DNA from: Eutrophomonas brisbanensis
GTDB taxonomy: Bacteria; Pseudomonadota; Gammaproteobacteria; Burkholderiales; Eutrophovitaceae
Length of the DNA: 64,000 nucleotides
NCBI GenBank assembly: GCA_038141705.1
Contig: JAYQIQ010000001.1
Coordinates: forward strand, 1 to 64,000
Reading direction: 5' to 3'
The notes beneath the pieces were generated by a model. The model saw nothing but the letters and a program-made list of their open reading frames with translations, made no database searches and was not told the DNA's origin. Position 1 is the first letter of the stretch; each line of letters begins with the position of its first letter. The position numbers were made by a program, and so were the translations under genes. This document shows, one piece after another, positions 1 to 10,800 of this stretch.

Positions 1-642
1 CCGGGAAATGAAACAGTCGACCTTATAAGAAATTCGGGCGGGCAAGCGGAGTACGTGAAAGTTGATGTGAGCGATCAGTCCTCGACTGATGAGATGGCTA
101 AATTTGCGAAGGAATGGGCTGGAAGTGTCGATGGCCTGATAAATAACGCAGCTTACTTTAGAGAGGTTAAGTTAACGCCATTTGAAGAAATTGACATCGC
201 AGTTTGGGATCGAATCTTTGATGTAAACGTTAAGGGAATTTGGCAATGTTGTAAGTCTGTGATGCCTCATATGCGCTCTGGTAATGGAGGAAGCATTATT
301 AACATTTCATCAGTCGTGGCTGTTGCTGGTCAGCCGGGATATCTTCACTACGTCGCAACGAAAGGCGCGGTTTTGTCGATGACCAAAGGCCTTGCCAAGG
401 AGTGTGGGTCTGCCAATGTACGCGTTAATGCGATCGCTCCAGGTTTTGTTATTACTGACGCGACAAAGAATCGGCCCATTGAGTGGCAGCAGAGCTTTTT
501 AAAAGCGCGTGCGATATCTCGTGAGCAGCGCCCAGAGGATTTGGTAGGGACCGCTGTTTATCTGCTGTCAGATCTAGCAGCTTTTGTTTCTGGCCAAACC
601 ATTGTTGTGGATGGTGGGCAACATCATGTACTAACTGTATGA
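1..642 (+). CDS. Short-chain dehydrogenase/reductase (5' end outside window)
   Basis: Classical SDR, an NAD(P)-dependent cytosolic oxidoreductase of unknown substrate. The frame is open to the window edge, so the N-terminal glycine-rich cofactor motif is missing. What remains starts near the second beta-strand and its acidic turn (VDVSD). Visible are NNAA (the NNAG-type motif), IINISSV with the catalytic Ser, YVATK with the catalytic Tyr and Lys, and a C-terminal VSGQTIVVDGG, usual for the family. A GTG at 55 is in frame but falls inside the fold, so it is unlikely to be the start. It converges on aceA. Substrate and pathway cannot be inferred. Confidence 0.9.
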   Translation, partial: PGNETVDLIRNSGGQAEYVKVDVSDQSSTDEMAKFAKEWAGSVDGLINNAAYFREVKLTPFEEIDIAVWDRIFDVNVKGIWQCCKSVMPHMRSGNGGSIINISSVVAVAGQPGYLHYVATKGAVLSMTKGLAKECGSANVRVNAIAPGFVITDATKNRPIEWQQSFLKARAISREQRPEDLVGTAVYLLSDLAAFVSGQTIVVDGGQHHVLTV

Positions 643-675
643 ATGCCACAGAGAATACTTCTATGGCATTCATAC
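637..675. terminator. Stem-loop between convergent SDR and aceA
   Basis: A perfect 12-bp inverted repeat, GTATGAATGCCA (637-648) and TGGCATTCATAC (664-675), with a few further pairs inside. It sits between the two convergent genes and includes the SDR stop codon. There is no strong T-run on either side, so the terminator role is inferred from position and stem strength. Confidence 0.5.
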
Positions 676-685
676 GTTGCGTCAA

Positions 686-1962
686 TTACGCAAATTGCTC
701 TTCCTCGGTGGAGCCGGAGATAGCTGTCACTGACGATTTTCCTGCTTGGACTACTTGCATAACATCATCAAAGTAGCTTGTTCCAACTTCATGCTGATGA
801 CGTGTTGCTGTATATCCTTTATTTTCAGAAGAAAACTCAGCTTCTTGGAGCTTGACATAGGCAGACATGTTATCTCTAGCATACCCATGCGCTAACTCAA
901 ACATCGAGTGATTAAGAGCATGGAAGCCAGCAAGTGTTATGAATTGGAACTTATAACCCATTGCCCCAAGCTCTCGTTGGAATTTGGCGATCGTTGAGTC
1001 GTCTAGATTCTTTTTCCAGTTGAAGGAGGGAGAGCAGTTGTAAGCGAGCAGCTGGTCTGGATATTCTTTGTGAATTGCATCAGCAAATTTTTTGGCAAAT
1101 TCAAGATCTGGTGTGCCTGTCTCGCACCAAATTAAATCTGCGTAAGGAGCGTATGCCAATCCTCTTGAGATTGCCTGCTGAATGCCGTTCATTACTCGGA
1201 AGAATCCTCTGACGTTCTTTCTCCTGTGCAGAAAGGTTTGTCGTTGTCGTCTATATCTGAGGTCAGGAGGTTTGCGGCTTCCGAATCAGTTCTTGCTAAA
1301 AGAACGGTCGGAACCCCCATTGTGTCAGCGGCAAGGCGGGCGGCAATAAGCTTCTGAACAGCCTCCTGTGTTGGGACTAAAACTTTACCCCCCATGTGAC
1401 CACATTTCTTTGCCGACGCCAGTTGGTCTTCAAAGTGAACGCCAGATGCGCCTGCTTCAATCATCGCCTTCATGAGTTCAAATGCATTTAGCACTCCACC
1501 AAACCCTGCTTCTGCATCGGCAACTATAGGGGTTAACCAGTCAATTTCATTACCACCTTCAGAATGTTGAATCTGATCGGCTCTCAAGAGCGCACAGTTA
1601 ATTTTTTTAACAATCGAGGGGACGCTATTCACGGGGTAGAGTGATTGATCTGGGTACATCTCACCTGATAAATTCGCATCAGCAGCCACTTGCCATCCAG
1701 AGAGATAAATCGCTTTTAAACCTGCTCGTACCTGTTGCATAGCTTGATTCCCGGTGAGGGCGCCTAGTGAATTAACGAATGGCTCTTCATTGACTCGTTT
1801 CCATAGTTTTTCAGAACCGATTTTTGCTAAGGTGTGCTCGATATTTATCGAACCTCTTAAACGAACTACGTCTTCAGCGGTGTACGGGCGAGTAACATTT
1901 TTCCAACGTGGGTTTTCTGCCCAGTCCTGCTCTAATTGTTTAATTTGTGTCTCTCTAGTCAT
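686..1962 (-). CDS. aceA: Isocitrate lyase, frameshifted in this sequence
   Basis: Isocitrate lyase cleaves isocitrate to glyoxylate and succinate, the first step of the glyoxylate bypass, in the cytosol. The family signature KKCGHMGG with the catalytic Cys lies near residue 190. Further conserved blocks are LAYNCSPSFNW and KFQFITLAGFHA. The frame breaks near 1203-1207: adding one G restores ERTSEGFFRVMNGIQQAISR across the join. The rebuilt protein is about 425 residues, close to the 434 of E. coli AceA. The ATG at 1962 follows a GGAGATGGG ribosome site. It is divergent from icd, and no malate synthase is in the window. Confidence 0.96.
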
Positions 1963-2314
1963 ACCCCATCTCCATTTTTATAGGTTGGTAGGTCGGGATT
2001 TATCGTAATGCTTGTTTGTCCCTTGACTAAGAAGTTAAAGAAAAAAATACGGCGATGCAAAATATTTTCTTATTAAAAATATTATATAAATAAAACAATA
2101 TGTTATATATTTTATTTTGGTAATATTTTGTAATATAAAACAATTTTTAAAAAAATATGTTAGAACGCAACATATTTTGTTTGTTTTTATTGTTGCGATA
2201 TTTAATTTCTGCGAAGGAGGGAGAGGCTTCAGTGAGGTATGATGTGGGGTTTTGGAAGTTTTCCCTCGGAGGGATAGAGGGAATGTCTCAGAACTAGCGA
2301 GGAAAAAGTTAAAA
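1963..2314. promoter_or_regulatory. AT-rich divergent control region between aceA and icd
   Basis: About 350 bases without a gene, very AT-rich between 2040 and 2210, separating the divergent isocitrate lyase and isocitrate dehydrogenase genes. Both promoters must lie here or upstream. No clear consensus -35/-10 pair stands out. It contains the inverted repeat listed separately and, near 2215-2224, a purine-rich GAAGGAGGGAGAGG stretch well upstream of the icd start. Confidence 0.6.
2166..2197. promoter_or_regulatory. Inverted repeat CGCAACA-n18-TGTTGCG, possible operator
   Basis: Two perfect 7-base arms, 2166-2172 and 2191-2197, with centres 25 bases apart. They lie about 120 bases before the icd start and 200 bases before the aceA start. 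The spacing could suit a dimeric regulator binding two faces of the helix. The regulator is unknown and the role is inferred. Confidence 0.35.
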
Positions 2315-4518
2315 ATGGCATCAAAAAATTCGAATGTTGATATCGTCTACACCATCGTAGATGAAGCTCCGGAGTTGGCGAGCGCATCGCTTCTCCCAAT
2401 CATTAAAAAGTTTTGCTCGTTAGCAGGAATTTCAGTTGGAACAATGGATATATCATTGGCTGGGCGAATCATAGCGGCTTTCCCAGAAGGATCGGATGAT
2501 ACCGACGACCTTGCAGCTCTAGATCGAATCGTGAAAACAAGAGAAGCAAATGTAATTAAGCTGCCAAATATTTCGGCATCCGTCCCTCAGCTGGTTGCGG
2601 CAATAAAAGAATTGCAAGCGCAAGGGCGTTCAATACCAGATTATCCTGAGGAGCCAAAGGATGAAATTCAAAAAGAAATAAGAAAAAAATATGACGCTAT
2701 TAAGGGATCCGCAGTCAATCCAGTGCTGAGAGAGGGCAATTCAGACAGAAGGGCTGCTAAGGCTGTTAAACAGTATGCAAAAAACAATCCTCACTCCATG
2801 GGGGAGTGGAGCGCATCTTCAAAAACGCATGTTGCCTCGATGAGCGGCAGTGATTTCTACGCAAATGAAAAATCGAGAACGATATCTGCAGACGAGGTAG
2901 GACCCGCGTCGATTGAGTTTGTGTCCGATGATGGCGGAACATTTCCTCTTAAGAAAAATATCGATTTGCAAGAGGGGGCAGTTGTTGATGCAAGTTTCCT
3001 AAGTGTGCGATCGCTTAGAGAGTTTTTGAAACAGCAAATAGAGGATGCAAAAAAGGAAAACATTCTCTTCTCGGTTCATCTAAAAGCTACCATGATGAAG
3101 GTATCCGATCCTATTATTTTCGGGCACGTTGTTTCAGTATTCTTTGATGAAGTTTTTAGTAAGCACTCCGAAATACTCGATTTGGTTGGAGCAGACCCCA
3201 ATGCAGGTTTAGGGGACATGCTCTCTCGTCTCAAAGATCACCAAGAAGTCCTTGATGACGTAGCAGGCGCGATGATTAACGGCCCAAAACTCTACATGGT
3301 AGATAGTAACCGGGGAATAACGAATTTACATGTTCCCTCCGACGTTATTATTGACGCATCAATGCCGGCTGTTATTCGAGCTGGCGGGATCGGTTGGGGG
3401 CCAGATGGAGACGAGCAAGATGTCAAGTGCGTCATTCCTGATAATTGCTATGCTCCAATTTATGATGAGACGATAAAGTTTTTTAAAGAACATGGTGCGC
3501 TTGATCCGAGAACTGCTGGTGCGGTGGCGAACGTAGGTTTAATGGCCCAGAAAGCGGAGGAATATGGGTCTCATCCTACGACCTTTGAGGCAAAATCAAA
3601 TGGCCGGATTCGGTACGTTTCTCAAAACGGAGTTGTGTTATTCGAGCATCGTGTCGAAAAGGGGGATATTTGGCGATCTTCGTTGACAAAAAAAGCGCCA
3701 ATCGAGGATTGGATAAACCTAGGGATCGAGAGGCAGGCCCTTACCGGGTCTGAGGCAATCTTCTGGTTGGACGCGAACCGTGCTCATGACGCGGAGCTAA
3801 TCAAAACGGTAGAGCGTGTACTCGAACAAAAAAGTATCGAATAAATTCAAAATATTAGCTCCGAGACAAGCTACGCGAGCCACGTTAGAAACGATAACAA
3901 AAGGCGAAGACAGTATCGCGATTACTGGTAATGTTTTGCGTGATTACCTCACCGATCTTTTCCCGATACTTGAGCTTGGAACTTCCGCCAAAATGCTCTC
4001 GATTGTCAAACTAATGCAAGGTGGTGGTTTGTTTGAGACTGGGGCTGGAGGTTCTGCGCCCCAAGCATGTTCAGCAGTTCACGAAGGAGAACCACTTGAG
4101 ATGGGACTCGCTCGGTGAGTTCTGCGCGCTTGGGGAGAGTTTGAATTTTCTAGCGAATCAAAATGGAAATGCGAAAGCAGCTGTTCTCGGTGAAGCTGCT
4201 GAGCAGGCCACGCAAGCTATTCTGGATTTTGATAGATCCCCTTCACGTAAAGTGGGAGAGGCTGACAACCGAGAGAGCCATTTTTATTTCGCGCAGTATT
4301 GGGCAAAGGCTCTTGCGGAACAGACTAAGGACGTGGAGTTGGCCAAGTCTTTTCAACCCATAGCATCGGCCCTATTAGAAAATGAGCAAAAGATCGTAGA
4401 GGATCTTAGAAAATGCCAAGGCTCTGAGGTTGATATCGGTGGATACTACCGCCCGAACGCTGAAAAAGTCTCTGGCGCTATGCGCCCTAGTGCGACATTT
4501 AACGCTATTATCGACTGA
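2315..4518 (+). CDS. icd: Monomeric NADP-dependent isocitrate dehydrogenase, two frameshifts
   Basis: Oxidative decarboxylation of isocitrate to 2-oxoglutarate with NADP+, by the large single-chain enzyme type (about 740 residues). Diagnostic blocks run through the whole span: IIKLPNISASVPQL-type, KGSAVNPVLREGNSDRRA, NLHVPSDVIIDASMPA, NVGLMAQKAEEYGSH, TGNVLRDYLTDLFP and GGYYRPNAEK near the end. The frame breaks in an A6 run at about 3830-3835 (one A too many) and in CCCC at about 4059-4062 (one C too many). Corrected length is about 733 residues. The ATG at 2315 fits the family N-terminus better than an upstream in-frame TTG at 2252. It competes with AceA for isocitrate. Confidence 0.96.
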
Positions 4519-4563
4519 TTGGTTTTTTTGCCTCCTCTGTTTAGTTATTAATCGAGAACAAAA

Positions 4564-5582
4564 ATGAAATTCAAACAAGTTGTTTTAGCAAGTCGGCCTG
4601 ATGGGGCAGCGAGCGTTGGTAATTTCTCAGTTGTTGATGCGGAGATTCAAGCGTTAGCTGAAAATGAGGTTTTGATAAAAGTCTCTCACTTTTCTCTCGA
4701 CCCGTACATGCGCGGAAGAATGGACGATAGCAAAAGCTATGCTGCTCCAGTTCCGATCGGTGGGGTGATGGAGGAGAGGGAGTAGGAACTGTCGTTGAGA
4801 GTCGTGATCCACGGTTTAATGTCGGGGATATCGTGAAGGGTCGTACGGGGTGGACGCAATATTCCATTTTAGATGGCGACTCATTATTAAATATTAGTGG
4901 AACGCATGCTAAACCTACCACCGCCCTTGGTGTCCTCGGTATGCCGGGCTTTACCGGTTGGTTCGGGCTTAATCATTTTGGGCGTCCAAAAAATGGTGAA
5001 ACCCTAGTGGTAGGGGCGGCATCTGGGCCTGTTGGTTCAATGGTTGGGCAACTCGCCGGACAATACGGCCTAAAAGCTATTGGTATCGCTGGATCTGACG
5101 AAAAGTGTGCTTTGGTAAAGGATGAGTTCGAATTTAGTGAATGTTTGAATCATCGTAGTTTTTCATCCGCGAAGGATTTGAGATCGAGTCTGAATAGTGT
5201 GGCTACTGATGGAGTTGATATTTACTTCGAAAACGTTGGTGGCCTCGTGCTGAACTCAGTTTTACCTCTGATGAATGACTTTGGGCGAATACCCGTTTGT
5301 GGCACGATTGCCTGGTACGATCAAAAGCAAAGCGAAGATAATATGGATTTGTCAAAAGTGTGGCGATCTATCTTGGTGAAAAGATTGTCAATTAACGGCT
5401 TCATAATTCTTAATCATTGGGATTTATATCCAAAATTTTTAAGTGAAGTTGGGCCGTTAGTAAATAACGAGAAAATAAAGTACGTCGAAGATATTGTTGA
5501 TGGAATAGAGAACGCACCTTCTGCGTTTCTCGGGTTGCTCGAGGGAAAGAATCTCGGAAAGTTGCTTGTAAGCGTTAACTGA
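4564..5582 (+). CDS. NADPH-dependent MDR reductase, CurA-like, frameshifted
   Basis: Medium-chain dehydrogenase/reductase of the zinc-free CurA / prostaglandin-reductase type, which reduces the double bond of conjugated enones with NADPH. Visible are the N-terminal VVLASRPDG, SLDPYMRGRM, LGVLGMPGFTGWFGL, the nucleotide-binding VVGAASGPVGSMVGQLAG, GVDIYFENVGG, and a C-terminal GLLEGKNLGKLLV. The frame is lost at about 4770: adding one G turns VMEERE-stop into GEGVGTVVESRDP and continues to the end. Rebuilt length is about 340 residues, as in E. coli CurA (345). It is followed 12 bases later by tadA. The natural substrate is unknown. Confidence 0.9.
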
Positions 5583-5594
5583 TTACCTGGCTCT

Positions 5595-6053
5595 GTGTCC
5601 GAATTAAATTCAACAGAAGCTTTTATGAGAGCTTCCATCGAGGAGGCAAAACTCGCCGCAAAAAATAATGAGGTGCCAGTAGGTGCTGTGCTGGTGCATC
5701 ATAATAAGATTATCGCTCGATCTGGAAATTCTCCTATTGAGGATATAGATCCTACTGCGCATGCGGAAATCAAAGTGCTTAGAGATGGAGCGAAACATCT
5801 TGGAAATTACCGATTAGTCGAGTGTGATTTGTATGTCACCCTTGAGCCCTGTGCGATGTGTGCAGGTGCAATCGCTTCAGCTCGAATAGCTAACCTGGTT
5901 TTTGGGGCGTTTGACCCGAAAACAGGTGCTGCGGGATCGATTTTGAACATCTTTGATGTCTCGCAAATCAACCATCATACTGTCGTAAAGGGTGGCTTCA
6001 TGGATCATGAATGCGCCTCATTATTGAAGGATTTCTTTCGAGAGCGCAGATAG
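5595..6053 (+). CDS. tadA: tRNA adenosine(34) deaminase
   Basis: Zinc enzyme that converts A34 to inosine in the tRNA-Arg(ACG) wobble position, an essential step in decoding. The 152-residue protein carries the deaminase signature: HAE (zinc His and catalytic Glu, near residue 55) and PCAMC (two zinc Cys). EVPVGAVLV near the N-terminus is typical of TadA. The start is GTG at 5595. The stop codon is immediately followed by the ATG of the next gene, so the two are likely co-transcribed. Confidence 0.95.
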   Translation: MSELNSTEAFMRASIEEAKLAAKNNEVPVGAVLVHHNKIIARSGNSPIEDIDPTAHAEIKVLRDGAKHLGNYRLVECDLYVTLEPCAMCAGAIASARIANLVFGAFDPKTGAAGSILNIFDVSQINHHTVVKGGFMDHECASLLKDFFRERR

Positions 6054-6548
6054 ATGTTGTGCATTGGGGTAAATATAAAAGATCAGACACTTGGCGTTAC
6101 CGACAGTGTCAATGGAGTGTGTATAAAAAGTTATCTCGTTTCAACATCGAAGTATGGTGTCGGGCAGGAGATGGGCAGCTATAAAACACCCATTGGCAAG
6201 CATTATATTCGCGCAAAAATTGGAGATGGGGCACCGAGTAATGCTGTATTTGTAGGGCGGAGAAGAACTGGAGAAATATTTAATAGCAACTTGAGAGACC
6301 AATTTCCCCAAAGGGACTGGATTTTAACGAGGATCATGTGGCTTTCTGGTTGTGAGTTAGGGGTCAATCGGTTAGGTCAAGTGGACACTATGCGACGTTT
6401 TATATACATACATGGTGCGCCAGACGATGTGGAAATGGGTATTCCGGGGTCGATTGGTTGCATCAGGATGCGAAACGCTGATTTGGTAGAACTATTTGAT
6501 CTTGTCGATGTGGGTACCAGCGTAAATATTGATAACGGGGAAGGTTAG
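6054..6548 (+). CDS. L,D-transpeptidase-like (YkuD domain) protein
   Basis: A single YkuD-type catalytic domain of 164 residues. L,D-transpeptidases use a Cys to form 3-3 peptidoglycan crosslinks or to anchor lipoproteins. The signature region is IHGAPDDVEMGIPGSIGCIR, with the upstream HG and the nucleophilic Cys in SIGCIRM. The commoner SHGC is SIGC here, a variant I recall in related proteobacterial proteins. No signal peptide is visible, which is odd for a periplasmic enzyme; export or a cytosolic role is unresolved. It begins directly after the tadA stop and is followed by an SDR gene. Confidence 0.85.
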   Translation: MLCIGVNIKDQTLGVTDSVNGVCIKSYLVSTSKYGVGQEMGSYKTPIGKHYIRAKIGDGAPSNAVFVGRRRTGEIFNSNLRDQFPQRDWILTRIMWLSGCELGVNRLGQVDTMRRFIYIHGAPDDVEMGIPGSIGCIRMRNADLVELFDLVDVGTSVNIDNGEG

Positions 6549-6553
6549 GTTTG

Positions 6554-7297
6554 ATGATGAGACTAGAGGGTAAGGTATGTATCGTGACTGGCTCCGCGAA
6601 GGGAATTGGAAGAGCTACAGCTGAAAAATTTCTGAACGAAGGAGCCAAGGTTCTAGTTTGTGACGTCGACGAGAATGCGATAGATGTTTGTATTTCGTCA
6701 TTTGAGAAATTCGGTAATGCTGCTTTGGGATGTCATGTAGATGTCACGAATAGAGATTCGGTCGCGAAGATGGTTGAGCTTGCGAGAATCACATTCGGCG
6801 CGATAGATGTGTTGGTAAATAATGCGGGTATTGTTCGCGATGCGCGAATGATGAACATGAGCGAAGATCAATTTGACTCTGTGATTAATGTTAATTTGAA
6901 AGGAACCTATAACTGTGCTCAGGCAGTCTTACCCACGATGCTTGAGCAAAAATCCGGTTCGATAATTAACGTGTCTTCAATAGTGGGGATATACGGAAAT
7001 TTTGGTCAAACCAACTATGCCGCCAGTAAATTTGGCGTGATTGGTATGGCGAAGACCTGGGCGAGGGAGTTCGCAAGGGCGGGCATACGTGCTAACGCAG
7101 TTTGTCCGGGTATGGTCGAAACCGATATTCTGAAAGATATTCCCCCGAAGGTGATGGACTCAATAATTTCACGAATTCCTGCTGGTCGTCTCGGCAAGCC
7201 AGAGGAAGTGGCGAATGTTTATGCTTTCCTTGCTTCAGATGAATCGAAGTACGTAAACGGAGCAGTTATTGAGGTTGGTGGTGGCGCTACCCTTTAA
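6554..7297 (+). CDS. FabG-like short-chain dehydrogenase/reductase
   Basis: Complete classical SDR of about 247 residues. Cofactor motif TGSAKGIG near the N-terminus, NNAG at about residue 87, catalytic SS..YAASK, and C-terminal VNGAVIEVGGG. It resembles 3-oxoacyl-ACP reductases, but the true fabG of this genome is at 41.7 kb inside the fatty-acid block, so this is a paralogue of unknown substrate. Start: tandem ATG codons at 6554 and 6557 follow GGGGAAGG; a TTG at 6551 is also in frame. It converges on queF with only 14 bases between them. Confidence 0.9.
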   Translation: MMRLEGKVCIVTGSAKGIGRATAEKFLNEGAKVLVCDVDENAIDVCISSFEKFGNAALGCHVDVTNRDSVAKMVELARITFGAIDVLVNNAGIVRDARMMNMSEDQFDSVINVNLKGTYNCAQAVLPTMLEQKSGSIINVSSIVGIYGNFGQTNYAASKFGVIGMAKTWAREFARAGIRANAVCPGMVETDILKDIPPKVMDSIISRIPAGRLGKPEEVANVYAFLASDESKYVNGAVIEVGGGATL

Positions 7298-7311
7298 TCC
7301 AAAAGACCCAA

Positions 7312-7731
7312 TTACGTATACGTTGATTGGCCATTTCCATTAAATACTAGTTGGAGGGGTTGCTTGAGTGTGTAACCCTTTTTGGTGTGATCCACAACGA
7401 CAGTCGTAAATATTCCACCTCGCACATAGAATTTTGCCGTGAGACGCATGTACTTCGGTTTTGTGCAATTTGAAAGCGTATCGAGTATTTCATTGGTCAC
7501 AGCCTCGTGGAACGCGCCTCTATCTCTAAAAGACCACATGTAGAGTTTTAAACTTTTCAATTCCACGCACGTTTTATCGGGAATGTAGTCCAGATGGAGT
7601 GTAGCAAAGTCGGGTTGCCCAGTTTTTGGGCAAAGACACGTAAATTCAGGGATTTGCATCCTGATCCAAAAATCTCTTTTTGGATTTGGGTTTGGAAATG
7701 TTTCCAAGGAATTTTTAGTCTTTTTAGGCAT
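7312..7731 (-). CDS. queF: NADPH-dependent 7-cyano-7-deazaguanine reductase
   Basis: QueF reduces preQ0 to preQ1 in queuosine synthesis, using two NADPH. It is the short single-domain (B. subtilis-like) form of 139 residues rather than the 280-residue E. coli form. The sequence has FTCLCPKTGQPDFA, which holds the catalytic Cys, and the QueF motif ELKSLKLYMWSFRDRGAFHE. It is a single gene with no visible partner of the queuosine pathway nearby. It ends 15 bases from the convergent SDR. Confidence 0.96.
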   Translation of the reverse strand: MPKKTKNSLETFPNPNPKRDFWIRMQIPEFTCLCPKTGQPDFATLHLDYIPDKTCVELKSLKLYMWSFRDRGAFHEAVTNEILDTLSNCTKPKYMRLTAKFYVRGGIFTTVVVDHTKKGYTLKQPLQLVFNGNGQSTYT

Positions 7732-7839
7732 GTTTTATGAATGCTGAAGCGTCGATGATGGTATGCTCTTGGTTGCTGGTAGAACGGTAGATTTCTACGT
7801 TAAAGTACAGAATTATAACGAGATTGAGTAGGTATAGCT

Positions 7840-10800
7840 TTGCGCCTCACGCACATAAAATTAGCCGGTTTTAAATCCTTTGTAGATCCAACGCACATAC
7901 CAGTTCCAGGAAAGCTCGTTGGGGTTGTAGGACCTAACGGCTGTGGTAAGTCAAACGTGATTGACGCGGTCCGATGGGTATTGGGCGAAACATCGGCGAA
8001 GCAGCTGCGAGGCGACAATATGCAGGACGTGATCTTCGCCGGAACGACTGACCGCAAGCCGGTTTCCCGAGCCAGTGTGGAGTTAGTTTTTGATAATAGC
8101 TTGGGGAGATTAACGGGGCCTTGGTCTGAATACTCAGAGATTTCTGTTAAGCGTATTTTAGAGAGAGAAGGTGCTTCGAGCTATTACATCAATAACCAGC
8201 ATGTGAGACGGCGGGATGTTGCCGACATATTTCTTGGCACGGGTTTAGGGGGAAGAGGCTACGCGATTATTGAGCAGGGGATGATTTCGCGAATTATCGA
8301 AGCAAAGCCAGAAGATATGAGAGCTTTTCTCGAGGAGGCAGCCGGCGTTTCAAAATACAGGGAGCGGCGTAGAGAAACCGAATTGAGATTAAAGGATACA
8401 AGGGAAAATCTCTCCAGGGTTGAAGACATCAGAGGGGAGCTTGATAAGCAGCTGCGACATTTAGAAAATCAGGCGAAAAAGGCGGAAAAATTTAACGAAT
8501 TGCAGGCTGAGTTGAAGCATACGCAGGAGAAGGTCTGGGTCTTTAAGAAGCGGGATGCCGATAATCTGCGTGAATCGGTAAAAGTGGACTTGGAAGCTGC
8601 TAAAAATGAGATAGAAAAGCAAGTCGCCAAGCTGAGGGCCGCTGAGTTAGATATAGAAAAGATCAAAGAAGAGCGAAACGTAGCGATCGAGGTAGTCAAC
8701 GAAGCACAGGGCGGCGTTTACGAGGCGAATTCGGAGGTAGCAAAACTAGAGCAGGCAATTGAATACCTTCGAGAAAACCGACGGCGTACGCAAACTCAAC
8801 TACAACAAATCAAAAAAGAGCGTGAACGGCTTAAGGAGTCTCTCTATCTTTTGGAGAAAGATGTTTGGGGTGCAAGGGCTGATAAGTTGGATGCTGATTC
8901 AGCTAATAAGGATGCATTCAACGCACTCGACGCGCACCGCGGTCAACTTCCAGAATTGGAAACTGCCTTCAATGAACTCAGAGCGACCTCAGCCCAGAAG
9001 GAGCAAGAACTCTCCCAAGCAAAAAGACAGGTTGAAGTTACTGCTTCAAGTAAAACGCATATTAACGATTCTTTGGCTCAGTTAGAGAGTAGAAAAAGCA
9101 AGCTAATAGCAGAAAAAGACGCACTAATATCACCGGATTCGGCGAGCCTGATTGCTATGCGCCAGTCACTTGATGTTCTAGATAGTGAGCTGATGCAGGA
9201 CAATCAAAGCTTATTAGATGCCGAGCAAGAACTTGAGCGTCAAGAAGAGCATCGTGGATCTCTAGCGGCCAAGCTGGATCAATTCAGGATTGAACATGCG
9301 CGTGTAGAAGCGAAGTCTCGAGCGTTAGAAGAGCTTCAGGACAGAGCCTCTGATTCCGAAAAGCTTGATTCCTGGTTGGAACGAATCGGGGTAAGTGGTG
9401 AGAAACAATTATGGCAGGCCATCAGAGTTGAGGATGGCTGGGGAGACGCGGTAGAGGCGATTCTTGGCGATTGGTTGGTCAGCGTGGGGCTGGATAACAT
9501 GAATCTTGTTTTAAAGCCAGACGAGCCGCTACCTACGAAAGCGTCATTCAGGAAACGTACATTTCCCGAGCGCGAGGACAATATTTCCCCGGCAGCAAGC
9601 GATCTCGCACCATTAATTAGTGTTATTTCAGTAGAAGATGAATCGGTACGTCATTTTTTAGAGAATGCGTTAGGAAACGTATTTTTATCCACCAGCGAGG
9701 CGCTAACGATTGAGCATTCTTCTTTGATTAAACCTGGCATGCGAATAGTAAATCGAAAAGGGGATGTTCTTAGTTTCGAAGGATTGGTTCTTTTTGCCCC
9801 AGACGATAAACATGGAATGCTCGCTCGTCAGCAGGAATTGGAAAGACTCCATAAGGAGGCGTTGAGTCTCGATCAGGATATTGAACAGATCTCTACTAAG
9901 ATAGCGAGCAATCACGCATTGATATCTCAGTTGCGAGAAAACCTTGTTGCCTCTAGGAAGCATGTATCTTCAAAAAAAGAGAAACTTCATGAAGAGCGGG
10001 TTAATTATCTTCGTTTAAATGATTTGAATGAAAGAACAGCGGAACGACTTGCGTCTATTGATGAAGAGTTAGCAGAAATCGGCGTATTTGAAAAACACGA
10101 GAAGAATAAAAGCGAGACTGTTGAGGCTGAATTACAAGAAGCTTCTGTCGGGTTACAAAAACTAGACAGTGATAATGCTGCACATTCAAAATTACTACAA
10201 CAAAAAGAGGCTGAGTTACTCTCCCTCCGCGATCGTGTGGCCTCACTAGCCTTGGCTCATCAAGAGAAAGCTTTTCATGCAAAATCTATTGGAACAAAAA
10301 TAGAAGAATTGAATAAAGAACTTAGTGGCGTTTATAGAAATTTTGTTAGGCTTGACTCTGATTCAGAGAATCTCAACAATGAGCTGTCGACAAACGAAGA
10401 AGCGGAACAGGTGAAGAGTTTAGAAATAGCTCTAACCAAGAAAGCGGCGGCTGAAGATGTCTTGCGAAAACAAAGAGACGCTCTTGCTGCGACAGACCAA
10501 AAGTTAAGCGGCGCTGAAAACGTGCGATCAGCTGCTAATTCGGAACTTCAACCAATAAAGGATCGGGAGAGTGATCTACGCTTGAAGGAGCAGGAGTATC
10601 GAATCGCTGCAGACAATATCGAACAGCTTCTCCGTGAGTCAGAGGCGAATATCGAGGAGATCCTGCGTGAGCTAGATGATTTATTCGATGTTGATGTGGC
10701 AAGCGAAAGCGTAGGGCGATTGACGAAGAGCATACAGTCGCTTGGCGCGGTAAACATGGCAGCATTAGAGGAGTTAAGTGGTGCGTCCGAGCGGAAAAAT

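Noticed and set aside
452..685. Minus-strand frame over the end of the SDR
   Set aside because: Shadow of the SDR coding strand with no recognisable features.
2252..3844. First thought of as malate synthase because it lies beside isocitrate lyase
   Set aside because: Conserved blocks such as KGSAVNPVLREGNSDRRA, NLHVPSDVIIDASMP and NVGLMAQKAEEYGSH are those of monomeric isocitrate dehydrogenase, and the two following frames complete that protein.
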